Shown here: piece after piece, positions 1 to 11,027 of the stretch
Position numbering within the stretch: the first letter of the stretch is position 1
Layout of the letters: every line of letters starts with the position of its first letter
NCBI RefSeq assembly: GCF_030272615.1
Contig: NC_081412.1
Location: forward strand, 544,314,870-544,378,869
Length of the DNA stretch: 64,000 nucleotides
Direction: 5' to 3'
DNA from: Cryptomeria japonica
Lineage: Eukaryota; Streptophyta; Pinopsida; Cupressales; Cupressaceae
Notes under the pieces: generated by a model
The model's input: the letters and a program-made list of their open reading frames with translations, nothing else
Database searches by the model: none
Told to the model about the DNA's origin: nothing
Position numbers and translations under genes: made by a program

Positions 1-2
1 AC

Positions 3-221
3 TTTGTTGGGTATAGTGAAACTTCAAAGGCATATAGGATGTTCATTCCAGGGACCAGAAGAGTTATTGTCAGACGCGATGTCAAGTTCATGGAGGACAA
101 GGCGTTTAGAAGATCCAGAGATTTGCCAGCAGATGATCGGAGTGAGCAGCCAACGAAAGCTCCAAGTCCAAGTCAAGGACAACAAAGCTCAAGTACAGTT
201 ACTAGTACAAGCATAGACTAA
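3..221 (+). CDS. Copia integrase C-terminal tail (partial)
   Basis: The frame that enters from the left edge begins FVGYSETSKAYR and continues with RRVIVRRDVKFMED. This is the typical end of a plant Copia integrase (FVGYS..KAYR..., then SRDV.F.E), where the C-terminal domain passes into the low-complexity linker before reverse transcriptase. A Ser/Gln/Thr-rich linker follows to 221. It belongs to the same polyprotein as the polymerase frame starting at 423. It is a fragment cut by the window edge, and the family assignment is firm. Confidence 0.8.
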   Translation, partial: FVGYSETSKAYRMFIPGTRRVIVRRDVKFMEDKAFRRSRDLPADDRSEQPTKAPSPSQGQQSSSTVTSTSID

Positions 222-422
222 GGTAGTGAAGATTCACAGAGTATGGAGCAACTAGTGCAGTAGGATATGCATCTAGATGATATAGAGGTTGATATTTCAT
301 CCTCTATAGTTGGCAGTAGGAACCATGAGGTTCAAGACATACAAAGGGATACTCAGGAGTCTGTGGGAGCTCCTAGGAAGAGTACAAGATAGAGGAGACA
401 ACCAGCCAAGTTCAATGACTAT

Positions 423-2000
423 GTGGCATTAGTCAGCCAGTTGGTAGATAGTGAACCTTCCAGCTATCAGGAAGCTGCAAAGCATCAGGTATGGCGAGAT
501 GCTATGGTTGAGGAATATAACTCAATAATGCAGAATGATGTATGGGAGGTAGTGCCTAGACCAACTGATAGAGCAGTAGTTGGATCGCGCTGGATCTTTA
601 AGATAAAGCATGGTGCAGATGGTAGCATCGAGAAATATAAGGCGAGGTTTGTGGCCAAGGGGTTCTCTCAGAAGGAGGGAATAGACTATGAGGAGACATT
701 TGCTCCTGTGGCCAGGTATACTTCTATACGAGCTGTAATCTCATTTGTAGCACAGATGGGATGGCAGATCCATCAAATGGATGTCAAGACAGCTTTCCTT
801 AATGGAGAATTGAAGGAGGAGGTATACATAGAACAACCAGAAGGCTTTGTAGCACATAGCAAAGAGACCCACGTGTGCATATTAAAGAAAGCCTTATACG
901 GACTCAAGCAGGCTCCCAGAGTGTGGTATGAGCGCATTGATACATACTTGCAGAAAATGGGCTTTGTGAAGAGTGAGGCTGATGCGAACCTCTACTACTT
1001 GGTGGTTGGGGGTGAGGTTCTCATTCTTGTTCTATATGTGGATGACTTGTTTCTTACTGGTGCACTAGGGCTCATAGAGGATTGCAAGAGGGACCTAGCA
1101 GAAGAGTTTGAGATGAAGAATTTGGGACTTATGCACTACTTTCTAGGCATGGAGGTGTGGCAGACTGATGGAGAGATTTTCCTTGGTCAAGGGAAATATT
1201 GCATTGAAATTTTGAAGAGATTCGAGATGGAAGATTGCAAAGCCATGTCTACACCCATGATCACTAATTGGAGGAAGGTAGATGCATCCAAGGAAAAGGA
1301 TGTTGATCCCACCCTATACAGGCAGCTGATTGGTTCGCTCATGTATTTGGTCAACACCAGGCCAGATATAGCGTTTGTAGTAAACTCTCTTAGTCAGTTC
1401 ATGGTAGAGCCAAAGAGAGTGCATTGGACGGTGGCTAAGCATGTGTTGCGTTATCTTCATGGTACAGTTGAGTACGGGATCAGATATGTTCGAGGTGAAG
1501 GTATCAAGTTGATAGGCTATATTGATGCAGATTGGGCAGGCAGTACAACGGACAAAAGGAGTACTTCAGGATGTTGTTTCAGCTTGGGATTAGGAGTTGT
1601 TTCTTGGTTCAGCAAGAAGCAAAAATCTGTGGCATTGAGTTCATCAGAAGCAGAATACATAGTAGCCAGTATGGCGACGTGTGAAGCTATATGGCTTTGG
1701 AAGTTGCTAGTAGCCTTGTTTGGTCAGAAGATTGAGACTACGATGATACACTGCGACAATCAAAGTTGCATCAAGTTGACTGAGAATCCAATGTTTCACG
1801 ATAGATCAAAACATATAGACATCAGGTATCACTTCATCAGGGATTGTGTACAGAGGGGGATTGTTCAGCTACAGTACATACCTACAGAGGATCAGGTAGC
1901 AGACATTCTAACAAAGGCATTGGGGAAGGCAAAATTCATCTTCTTTAGAGATAAGATGGGTGTCATGCAGAACAGCTTCCTCGCTAAGAGGGAGTGTTAA
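423..2000 (+). CDS. Copia Pol: reverse transcriptase plus RNase H (525 codons)
   Basis: This is the polymerase part of a Copia polyprotein, which copies the element RNA into DNA in virus-like particles. In the translation the RVT_2 domain fills roughly residues 35-280. It starts with the WEVVPRP..... and W(I/V)FK.K...DG...[10 protein letters not shown]-type block, then has the [12 protein letters not shown] catalytic block, [11 protein letters not shown] and the catalytic [10 protein letters not shown] box. The Copia RNase H follows at about residues 350-500, with [24 protein letters not shown], the HCDNQS motif, [12 protein letters not shown] and the terminal VADILTK motif. The frame ends at the purine tract next to the LTR. 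The first ATG inside the window is not a true start, because the protein is made as part of a longer polyprotein. Confidence 0.93.
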   Translation: MALVSQLVDSEPSSYQEAAKHQVWRDAMVEEYNSIMQNDVWEVVPRPTDRAVVGSRWIFKIKHGADGSIEKYKARFVAKGFSQKEGIDYEETFAPVARYTSIRAVISFVAQMGWQIHQMDVKTAFLNGELKEEVYIEQPEGFVAHSKETHVCILKKALYGLKQAPRVWYERIDTYLQKMGFVKSEADANLYYLVVGGEVLILVLYVDDLFLTGALGLIEDCKRDLAEEFEMKNLGLMHYFLGMEVWQTDGEIFLGQGKYCIEILKRFEMEDCKAMSTPMITNWRKVDASKEKDVDPTLYRQLIGSLMYLVNTRPDIAFVVNSLSQFMVEPKRVHWTVAKHVLRYLHGTVEYGIRYVRGEGIKLIGYIDADWAGSTTDKRSTSGCCFSLGLGVVSWFSKKQKSVALSSSEAEYIVASMATCEAIWLWKLLVALFGQKIETTMIHCDNQSCIKLTENPMFHDRSKHIDIRYHFIRDCVQRGIVQLQYIPTEDQVADILTKALGKAKFIFFRDKMGVMQNSFLAKREC

Positions 2001-2640
2001 TTATGGGTAGCTTGGACAGCTGTTCGTCCTTACCCAGAAATAACAGCATTAGTTATGGGTAGTTTTGGATAGCTGTTCGTCCTGACCTAGAATTAGAAAA
2101 TGGTTGTTTTTGTCAAACAAGTATTGTTAGGATAAAAACAATTGTTATTTAATAGTGGCTCTTTTTAGGTGACACCTCATAGCCAAAATTAGTTATTGGT
2201 TAATTGAGTTGTCTTAATCTCAGCCGTTGGTTTGAATTAATCTCGGCTATTGGTTTTCCAACAGAGTAGTATAAAAAGGGGTCATGGGTCATTTGGAAAA
2301 CAAGAAGTCTTGAGAAGAATTTGCAGTGATAGCAAATAGTCTTGCAGTGTTAGCAAGAGGCGCAGTGATAGCGTTGATATAGCAGTGGAGGATATCAGCT
2401 GGAGATATTAGGAGTTTGTCGGAGTTCTCCTAGTAAGAGGCAAGGAATTATTTTGTAATTCTTATATTGCTGAAGTTTAATATATTTTCCATCTGTAGAA
2501 CTGGTTTTCCCTTAGGAGTTTTTCTAGGGATGATTGTCCAAAAATATTGTGTCCTTGTGTTGCTTATTTCTTTCCGTATTTTTTTAGTGAAGTTGCAGTT
2601 GTGTTATTTTTCGATATTCAGCTGTAAATTTATTTTCAGC
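1995..2640 (+). repeat. 3' LTR of Copia-1 (right end approximate)
   Basis: The LTR starts TGTTAA directly after the AGAGGGAG purine tract that follows the Pol stop. Near its start a ~37-bp block (TTATGGGTAG...GCTGTTCGTCCT) occurs twice, at about 2001 and 2051, and looks like a tandem U3 element. A TATA box (TATAAAAAG) lies at 2270-2278. Downstream there are several short GCAGTGATAGC-like repeats (about 2324-2385) in the presumed transcribed leader. The right boundary is uncertain because the partner LTR is outside the window; it most likely ends near a CA at about 2640. Confidence 0.7.
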
Positions 2641-3437
2641 AGTTAAATAATTTTCTATGAGATAGGAGATTAATAATCAGTGACTGCAATAGAATTTCTA
2701 CATCAAGAATCCATCATAAGTGTTTCATTTCTAATTTACTTCATTGTAAATTTCTCAACCATCTTTTCCTATTACTTTTATATTTTTCTTGACATTTCCA
2801 AATTAAACTTTGTGAAGGAGGCAAACATGTTTGGCAATTTAGATTTTTTTTGTAGTGATATCTTGAGTATGAGATTTAAATGTACTCTATATTCATACCC
2901 ACTTTTTCTAAAGTGTACACAATTGGGTGGTCATTTTGATGAGATGTGATGAATTGAAAGCATCGAGTAGAAAGAAAAACAAGAGTAGTTAACAAAGCAA
3001 TCCCATATACACATTTTTTTTCTGTTTAAATAAAGAAAATGAAATTATTTAGAATAAGGTAGTGGGTGCCAAGAAGATATGAGAAATGATTAAATAGCTA
3101 ATAGTCCATCAAAAACGAAGCAAACTTTTCTCAATTCATAACATAGAAAACACAACATTAAAGAAGAATTAAATTCTAAACATTTGCAAGAAAATTCAAT
3201 TCTTTGGAATGCATGATATTTTCTTGATAGAGTTAGAGAATTTATTATTTAATATCATCGAAGTGATTGATGATCTTTAAATGCTCTTCAAGAACTCCCT
3301 ACAACTAAGAACATAGATAGATAAGTAAAACAATGATATCAGTGTAAAAATTTAGCATTTTGCTTCCCCATGAATAATATGGCATGAAAACATTGAAAAC
3401 AATCCACTTTTTCATATATTAAAAAAAATTCTATCTC
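2641..3437. other. Unassigned AT-rich spacer
   Basis: This stretch lies between the end of Copia-1 and the target duplication of LINE-A. I see only short AT-rich frames without family motifs. The open stretch around 2680-2949 has no recognisable domain. Confidence 0.5.
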
Positions 3438-3457
3438 CTAGAATCCGCCGCAATGTT
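3438..3457. repeat. Target-site duplication of LINE-A, left copy
   Basis: The sequence ctagaatccgccgcaatgtt matches ctagaatccacctcaatgtt at 11008-11027 at 18 of 20 positions. It abuts the 3' terminus of the minus-strand LINE. Confidence 0.85.
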
Positions 3458-3613
3458 TTTGATAAAGATAAACAGGTTTTACATGGACTCGAAACCAAAA
3501 GTTTTGCAGAATCTGGCCAATAGCCAACCAAACAAAAACCAATAGCAAAATAAGGGGGCACTTTAGAACAGACACGAAACAAAAAAGAGACACAGAGAAC
3601 AAAACAAAAACAC

Positions 3614-5138
3614 TCAATTAAGGGAGTGCACCAGCTCCTTGTTCTTCTGGATAGTAATCTTGTTGATTTCGTCCAATTCCTCCATAATGAACCTAGAGGT
3701 GCCCTTATTGCTGCTCCTGCTTCTGGTCTTGGAGCTATGGCCTGTGGTTTTGTTGCCACCAGCAACAATGTCTTCACCTCCAAGATCTTTCTCAGGATCA
3801 TTGTGAATGGATTTGTACTCCGCAACAATGACATTGATCTTTTCGAGCCCCTCCATACTATTATTCATGGCCTCCTTGCTTATGTCGACCAGTTTCTTGA
3901 AGTTTTTCTTTATCTCTACCATAGACTGATCTACCCTTTCAATTCTTTGTTAATGGTTGCATTTCATAACCTTAACATCATGGGAGAGTTTCTGGGTCAT
4001 GATCACGAGTGTCTCAGATTTTCTAGGCCCAAGCATAGTAGTGAAGATATCTATTATTTCCTTAATCCCCTCTTTGAGGGTATCAATTTCCTTCTCCACC
4101 CACTTCCAGCAGCTCTCCTGGCTTCTAGTTGCTTCCATCACCAGGTTCATTAGAGCACTATTCTTCTGTGACCCATTGTCCGCTTCTTTAGGCATAGTCC
4201 CCTATTTTTCCTGCAGGACATTAAGAGGAATGTCTAGTTTAATTCCTTGGTCCAGGGTCTTGGGACCATAGTCTTTAACTGCAAGCTCCCTTTTTTTAGA
4301 AGAAGGCTTAGAAATTAGCTTGCTAGTTGATTTATATTTGTTGGCTGCCCATCTGGGGGGATTCTTGCTAGTTCCATGTGTGACCAACAAAGCACCATCT
4401 TCAACCAACTTGTAATCAGGGTCATCAAAAGGTTTGGCACTCCTACTATCCTTTATTTCCATATCCGAATCAGGGACTTCTTGAATATTAGTAATTTGGC
4501 CTTTCTCAGAGAGAGGGCACAACTTCATGGGTCTTGGCATAATCCATAATGAGCATAATAAGCCCTTCATGGAGGATTGAATTATCTAGATTCTCAACAT
4601 GTTTTTCAAGACTATTCTCCAAAGAAGAGGCCAAATAGAAAGGAGTAGAAATGACTTTGCCATGCCTAAAGTGATTCAAAATGGTAAAATGGTAAGAAAA
4701 GATACTAGCATATTTGCCATCAAGCCTAATGTACCTCATGATGAACTCGGCCATATCCGCCCAGGGAGCCATAAGATCTTTCCTGTTATAGCCACCATCA
4801 GCCATTTTATTGACTCTTGAACACTCCTTGTCTTTATCGAAGAAATTTGCCATGTCTTCGTCCCCAGTTTTCTTGTCTCTGTAGAACCTTCTGCCATTCA
4901 TTGTAGACCCATAAGCGTAGCCACCTGGGTTTCACCTAGTTGGAATTCAGCACCATAGGCCCTCAGAACCTGTTTTTTTCCACCCATTAACAAACATTTC
5001 TGTGAGCAGAGGAGAAGGACCATGGAGTCTTTCCAAGAAGGGGACAATTCCCCCATCAACGATTTCCTGCCAAACCTCCTTATTTTTCTTCTATTTCTCA
5101 AAAGTGGGCGGTTCTTGCCTATTCTTGTTCCCACCCAT
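3614..5138 (-). pseudogene. LINE-A ORF3 (decayed), homologue of the intact LINE-B ORF3
   Basis: The start is taken as the ATG at 5138-5136, because the N-terminus MGGNKNR matches MGGNKKR of LINE-B ORF3 and the next part shares EVW, GG, F.ERL.G and a FYRD block. The core at 4506-4901 contains YASIFSYHFTILNHFRHG, a short YLASSLE block and LHEGLIMLIMDY, collinear with LINE-B. The C-terminal third (3614-4195) is Lys/Glu-rich and coiled-coil-like. There are stops in the N-terminal part, one frame change between about 4506 and 4570, and more stops further on. It lies ~220 bases beyond the ORF2 stop. Function is unknown. Confidence 0.82.
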
Positions 5139-5359
5139 AATGATCCGAGTCACCAAACAAAAGCAGGGAATGGGCCACACCAGAGAAGTCTCCAAACAAT
5201 AGTAAGAAATGGGCCACACAGTCTCTGAGCAGTAGCAGGTGATGGGCCACACAATAAGACAAAAAATCTAGGCACAAGGGTAGTCAGTAGATCTTTGAAT
5301 AGGAAAATAAAAAAGTAGCCGTTTCCCCAACAACTTAATCAAATCATGATTAAAACTCA

Positions 5360-8300
5360 TTAATTACTACAAGTGTGAGGAATCATCACAAGCCAGATCG
5401 CACAATTTTTTTGAAAAGAGTCCCTACTTCTCCACCATTTAGCCACCACGTAGCCCACCACCATATTGGCCAGTAAATACGTCGCCTTATTCTCATCCCA
5501 AAAGACGTGCAAAATTTTGAGATCATCTAACTCTTCTATCATATCCCTACAGTCCATAATCAGGTTGGCAATAATCCATCTAGGATCCGTACGCCCATTC
5601 AAGCAATTCACAATGTTTAGTGAGTAAAATTCTAGTCAGACCTTTCTAAAACCTTCCCTTTTAGCCATGTGTAACCCAAAGTGGGAAGTGGTGGCCTCTG
5701 CAAATTGGTTGGATTGGGTTCCCAAAGGGAGCATCACTGCAGAAACCAGCAAACCCATATGATTCCTAGCCACTCCCCTGCACCCAGTCGGCCCAGGATT
5801 CCCTTTAGCCACTCTGTCCACATTGATTTTGATCCATCCCATTGGGGGGGGATTCCAAAGAACATTTTGTCTGCACTATTTGATTTTGTGCACGAAAATG
5901 GAAATATTCTAGTCAATTTGCCACCGTTTGATAGTATCCCATTCCTCGTGGAGAGAAGGGAGGGGATGGTCATTCCTTCTATTGGGACAGGAGTGAACAA
6001 AATTCTCCTTGATAGAATTGTGAATTCTAATAGCCACAAGAAGCATTGTAGATTCCAAATCTCTAAAGGCTCTATTGTTTCTTTCTTTCCAAATGCCCCA
6101 AGCAATATGAGGAAGAGACATATTCCAGAGTACTCCCAAAGCTTGATTGTTTAAGGGGCACTTCCATTCAAACCACAATCTTTGAATAGAATTAGGGAAG
6201 ACTAAAGAAAGAAACTTTGGATATCCATGGCAAAAGAGCAGTGCAGCAGCAGATGGCTAGCATTTTCCTCTATTTCTTTGCAAAGGAAGCATATATTAGT
6301 AAGAGGAAGACCTCTTTTGCAAAGATTGTCAATGGTAGCAATCTTACCCTACATAAACAGCCAAAAAAAGCTGTTAATTTTTGGATTTAAGTACATATTC
6401 CAAATATTGGCCCAGAACGGGGGGGAGAAAAGTTTCTAGAGATGAACTTGTAAGCATTGGCAGCCTTGAATTTCTCAGAGGAGGAGAAATTCTAGAACAC
6501 TTTATCCTCCACATGAGAGCGGGGGATATGTATACAATTCAACCAAGGTTGCAAGGGTAACAAATTATTATCCACAGAATTGAGATCGAACCAGGTTTTT
6601 TAGTACATAATTCTTTGAAAGGAGGAGCCCAAATAGAATCTGATAGGGGACCATCACCAGTCCACCAGTCCTCCCAAAACCTGATTTTGGAACCATTCCC
6701 CAGCACCCATCTACAACCATGCAAATTAATTTTGGAGGAGCCACATATGTTACTCCATAAATCAAAGATAAAGTCAGGAAGGTCATAATCTTCCACAGTG
6801 TTTTGGATATCCTAAATGTGGTATTTATGTTTGAAAATGTCAATCCATTCATTATTCTCTTTAATACATCTTCATAGTTGCTTGGCCATTAGAGCTTTAT
6901 TGAAGTCTCTCATATTTTTAATGTCCAGCCCCCCATGGAATTGGGAAGGAAAACTTAATTCCAAGCCACAAGATGTAATATGTTCTTAATTTTAGTCCCT
7001 GTCCACAATTTTTTTTTTTGGATTCTTTCCAGTTTATTAGCAATTTTGATGGGGATTTTGAATAAACTCATAGCATAAATTGGGAGGCTCTATAGTGAAT
7101 CTTTGAGTAGCTGGAGCTTACTAGCTTGGCTTAATAAAGCAACTTTCCACCCAGCCAACTTATTCTAGAATCTATCAATAAGGTTCACCTAGAAGGAATC
7201 TAGGGTCGGACCATGGCAGAGGGGAAGACTTAAATAAGAGTCGGGCATAATTCCAACTTTACACCCTAAAATCAAGGCAATGTATATTTTCCCATGCTCA
7301 AGGGTGTTAAAGAAAAAATTGAGCTTTTAGCCAAACTAATTTTTTTCCCAGTGCCTTGTTCATAAGTATCCAAAGTATTTTTTAAATTCTCAACTTCTTT
7401 AACCGAATTTTCCCCCATCAACAAAGTATCATCCACAAATTGTTGGTGAGAGCATGAAGAGGCCTGGGAGGAGGGCCGTAAGCCCATAATATTGCCTTTT
7501 CTAACTTCCCTCTGGATAATTTTACTGAGAGCTTCACTCATCAGAATGAAAAGGAAAGTAGATAGAGGATCCCCCTTTCTAATGCCCCTTGATGCAGAGA
7601 ATAAACCAGAGGTAGCTCCATTAATCAAGACTGAAAATTTTGGGAGTGGACACACATTTTTCAGTAATCTGGATGAAGTTGTCTCCAAATCCAAACGCCC
7701 TAAGAATTCTGAGAAGAAAACTCCATTTGACTCTATCAAAAGCTTTCAATAGGTCCAGTTTCAGAAAAAAAAAACCAAGTTTTTTATTGATAGATAAGGA
7801 CTAAATGTTCTCATGCACCACAATAATGGAATCCAAGATCTGCCTCTCAAGAAGAAACCCATTCTAGAGTTTTGAAATTAAGGAAGGGAGGAAATTCATA
7901 AGTCTGAGCATAAGGATTTTGGTGAATATTTTATATATCGAATTGCAAAGACTAATAGGTCTAAAATCCTGAAAAAGATCAAGCATTAGGTTTCTTGGGG
8001 ATGAGGACAAAGAAGGTGGCATTCAGGTCCTTCAGGAGAGAGCAGGACCCAAAAAACTCTTGAGCTACAACAACCACATCAGAGAATAAGATCTGCCAGA
8101 AGTTTTGAATGAAAAATAGAGGGAAGCCATCAAGGCCTAGAAATTTGTTACCTTCAAAAGAGAAGATTGCATTGCGCACTTCATCATGAGAGGAGATTCT
8201 GGTTAGCTCCAAGTTCATATCCTAAGACACAATGTTGGGAATTTCCTGCAAGATCTCATTTTGGGCTAGAGGATTAAGAGGATCATCGACCGATAGGAGA

Positions 8301-9517
8301 TTAGTGAAATAATTGATGGCTTCCTGGAAAATCTCTTCATGCTTGTCAACCCATCTCTGGCCCACCTAAATTTAATTGATTATGTTAGCATCCCTATGCT
8401 TGAGGGTCGTCATATGGAGAAATTTAGTATTTTTGTCAGCACTTTTAAGCCATAAGGCTCTAGATCTCTTCTTCCAGAATTCCTCCTTTTTAAAAATAAT
8501 ATCATGCAATTTAGTTAAAATCTTGATTTCTTTGTTCGAGACATCATTATCAAACCCAAAATCTTGGATATTGTTTTTAACCTCCTCAAGATCCATTTTG
8601 AGCTTATCTTTAGTTTTGAATATATTACCAAAAGAGGACCTGTTCTAGTGTTGACTATTGGACTTGACATTGGATAGCTTCTTGGCAATATGAAACATGG
8701 TCATACCCTAAATATCAATAATCCACCACTCCATTATTTTATCATGGATGTTAGGGGCCATCAGCCACATTTTCTCAAATCTAAAGGGGAACGCCTTTTT
8801 GCCAGACAGTGAAGTCACCGAAAGGCAAATAGTGAAGTGATTAGATCAAACATGAGACAATGCATTGATTTTACAGGAAGTATTCTGTATCCAATTAGGA
8901 GAGACAAAGCCCCTATCTAGCTTAACCTGAATGAGATCCTCCCCACTGTGATTGTTGGACCAAGTGAACTTAGCACCAATAAGATCCAGGTCCAAAAGGC
9001 TCAAAGAATTAATCATGTCATCCAAGTCTTGTCTACTATCAATAGAGATAGACATGCCCCTAGATTTCCCCAATTTTAAGAGCAGGGTGTTGAAATCACC
9101 TAGAAGGACCCATTTCTCATTAGGGAAGAGCGATCTAGTATGGAAAATGGAAGACTGGAGAGCTTTCCTAGCAGATCTCCCATTAAGAGCATATATGTTG
9201 GAAATAATCTAGGAGGATCCATCTTTAAGGTTATAGGATCTAGTAGAAATGTGATTAGGAGTAGAGAGAACCACCTTACCACATAACAGTCTTGGATTCC
9301 AAAGAGTGGTGATACCACCTGAAGCGCCATCTGCATCAACACATTGAACACTACAATCACCAAAAATCACCAATTTAATCTTTTCCATTTTAATACTGGG
9401 CATTTTAGTTTCTTGGACAAGGCAAGTATCCAGTTTATGATCCCTAACCAAATTGGATAGAAGATCATGCTTACGGGGATGATTTAATCCCCTTATATTC
9501 CATGAAATAACTTTCAT
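5360..9517 (-). pseudogene. LINE-A ORF2: endonuclease, reverse transcriptase, zinc ribbon, RNase H (decayed)
   Basis: The frame starts with MKVISWNIRGLNHPRKHDLL, the classic APE-type endonuclease N-terminus, followed by QETKM and, near 8950, TWSNNHSGEDLIQVKLDR. The RT region follows, with a degenerate GPDG-like block (GLDGFPLFFIQNFW, ~8120), LIPKK (~7985), RKGDPLS..LF (~7560) and the catalytic FVDDTLLMG (~7430). The zf-RVT region near 6000-6800 includes WKERNNRAF. RNase H begins GWIKINVDRVAKGNPG (~5840). The span is ~1386 codons. Most pieces lie in the starting frame; the RT stretch 7272-7739 is shifted, next to a poly-A run near 7770. Several stops are present, so no active enzyme is expected. 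Confidence 0.9.
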
Positions 9518-10998
9518 TTAGCAAGAGAGGGGGATACCATCCCCATTTCTGGTAATGTTCTCTGGGCTCCGTCAGCAACGGAAGCCCGACTTTTTATATC
9601 TCTACTAATCGCATTGGGTGGCTTCCCCACCCCCCTTGAATCCGACCCACAGTCCGCTTTTTGTCTATTTGTGGTTAAAATCCCCTCAGAGACTGGAGTA
9701 TTTTGGGTAATAGGGGAGTTCCTTCTTTGATTTTTAGGTTTGACCTCAATAAAAGGATCAGAGTCCTCTTGGGATGATTCTAGAGTGGGAGAGATTAGGG
9801 GTTTTGCCTCAGTAGAGTTATCCATATCAATGACCAGATGAATGGGAATATCCTGGACAAATCCAATAGCATTAATAGAAATCTCTTCTTCAGAGGGAGC
9901 ATCCATAGTAGGGGATTCCCCATAACTGGGAAAGGGATAGAGGGGTTAAATTCTTCCAAAGGAGGATCAGAGGGCAGGGGATCCATCTTAGCTAAGAGTG
10001 GTATGCCATTCCTATTTCTCCATTCCTTCTTTGGCTTAAACGCACCTTACCTGGCCCAATGACCCACTTTTTTACAATGGAAACGCGTGAAAGGGATGGA
10101 TTTATACTCCACTTTCTACATGCATCTACCCAGCTTAGAGAAAAGATCAATCTCGGATGGCAGGTTTGAAGACTATTTGATATTGACACACAATCTGGAA
10201 CTAGATGTCTTTTAGCTGTAGTCATTGGGTCAACTGAGATTATCTCACCAAAACAAGCTACAATACCTACAAATATCTCTTCTCCCCAAAATTCTATGGG
10301 TAAACCTGGTAATCTAACCTAGATTGGGGCTACATTACATTCCCAATCTTTGGGGTTAAAACCTGGTTCCCACTTTTTGAGGGCTAGCAAGGCTTTACCT
10401 AACATCCAGGGACCTCCCACCAAAAAAGATCAAAGATCTTCTTCATAGGCGAATGAAAAAGAGAAGAAGCCACTAGCCATAGAAACAACATTTAAATTTG
10501 ACCCTTACCCTTCCATTTTCTAGACACACAGGATCTAACCGCCTCAATATTGGGATGTGGTTGAACAAATTTACCCACCAAGGCTTAGTTCATGTGAGCC
10601 ATACTCCGATCCACAATACAGTTCGGGATAGAAATGGAGCAAACACCAGACTCCAGGTCAACTTTATGCAGTACCGGTGAAATGACCTTACCCTTAAGCT
10701 TAGTTCCAAATAAAGAAGCCCATTTCTTATTGCATTCCATAGAGGGAATCTTATTATTGGGGCCCTCAACACCACTAGATTTGTCGGAGATGACAGATTT
10801 ACCATTGGTTGTATTATGCATGGTACCACCATCCCATGTATCGTTTGAGGCCCCATCTGAGGGATCGGAAACCGAATCGGTGGGGTGAGTCATGCGGGAA
10901 TCCCCTTGACTACCAACACATGGGAGACCCACACTAGGGACATTCAAATTCAAATTCAAACCTAAACCTACTCCCGCTCCAGCTCCTTCTCTACTCAT
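9514..10998 (-). pseudogene. LINE-A ORF1: nucleic-acid-binding protein (decayed)
   Basis: ORF1 starts MSREGAGAGVGLGLNLN, 9 bases from the element's 5' end. Its last codons end in TGA at 9516-9514, overlapping the ORF2 start codon as ATGA. The span is 495 codons and the first and last open pieces are in the same frame. A degenerate CCHC knuckle (FHCKKVGHWA, about 10045-10090) lacks its first cysteine. The C-terminal ADGAQRTLPEMG matches ADGTQRTIFEAG in LINE-B ORF1. In plant L1 elements ORF1p binds the element RNA through a DUF4283-type domain and a zinc knuckle. Here the DUF4283 part is poorly preserved. Confidence 0.85.
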
Positions 10999-11007
10999 TA
11001 TTATTTG

Positions 11008-11027
11008 CTAGAATCCACCTCAATGTT
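11008..11027. repeat. Target-site duplication of LINE-A, right copy
   Basis: This is the partner of 3438-3457 (18 of 20 identical), directly adjoining the LINE 5' end. Confidence 0.85.

Larger units (their letters stand above)
1..2640 (+). mobile_element. Ty1/Copia LTR retrotransposon, 3' part (Copia-1), cut by the left window edge
   Basis: The visible parts run in Copia order: integrase C-terminal tail (3-221), reverse transcriptase and RNase H (423-2000), a purine-rich tract at about 1983-1994 and a 3' LTR starting with TGTTAA at 1995. The 5' LTR, gag, protease and most of integrase lie outside the window, so neither total length nor target duplication can be judged. The polymerase part is one long open frame, so this is the best preserved LTR element here. 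The stretch between the integrase tail and the polymerase frame does show signs of decay. It is treated as a fossil element, probably younger than the other LTR elements of the window. Confidence 0.93.
3458..11007 (-). mobile_element. LINE-A: complete but decayed plant L1-type LINE with three ORFs
   Basis: This minus-strand non-LTR retrotransposon of about 7.55 kb is bounded by a 20-bp target duplication. Reading 5' to 3', it has a very short 5' leader (ORF1 ATG 9 bases from the end), ORF1 (10998-9514), ORF2 (9517-5360; endonuclease, RT, zinc-ribbon-like region, RNase H), a third ORF (5138-3614) and a ~155-base 3' UTR. ORF1 and ORF2 overlap by ATGA. The 3' end has GGTTTCGAGTCC...AAAACCTG, then TTTATCTTTATCAAAAAC, and no long poly(A). 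Many in-frame stops and a few frameshifts mark it as dead. Full length is supported by the duplication touching both ends. Confidence 0.93.

Noticed and set aside
2680-2949. 89-codon frame on the + strand after Copia-1
   Set aside because: It is AT-rich with no motif, no homologue in the window and no gene context.
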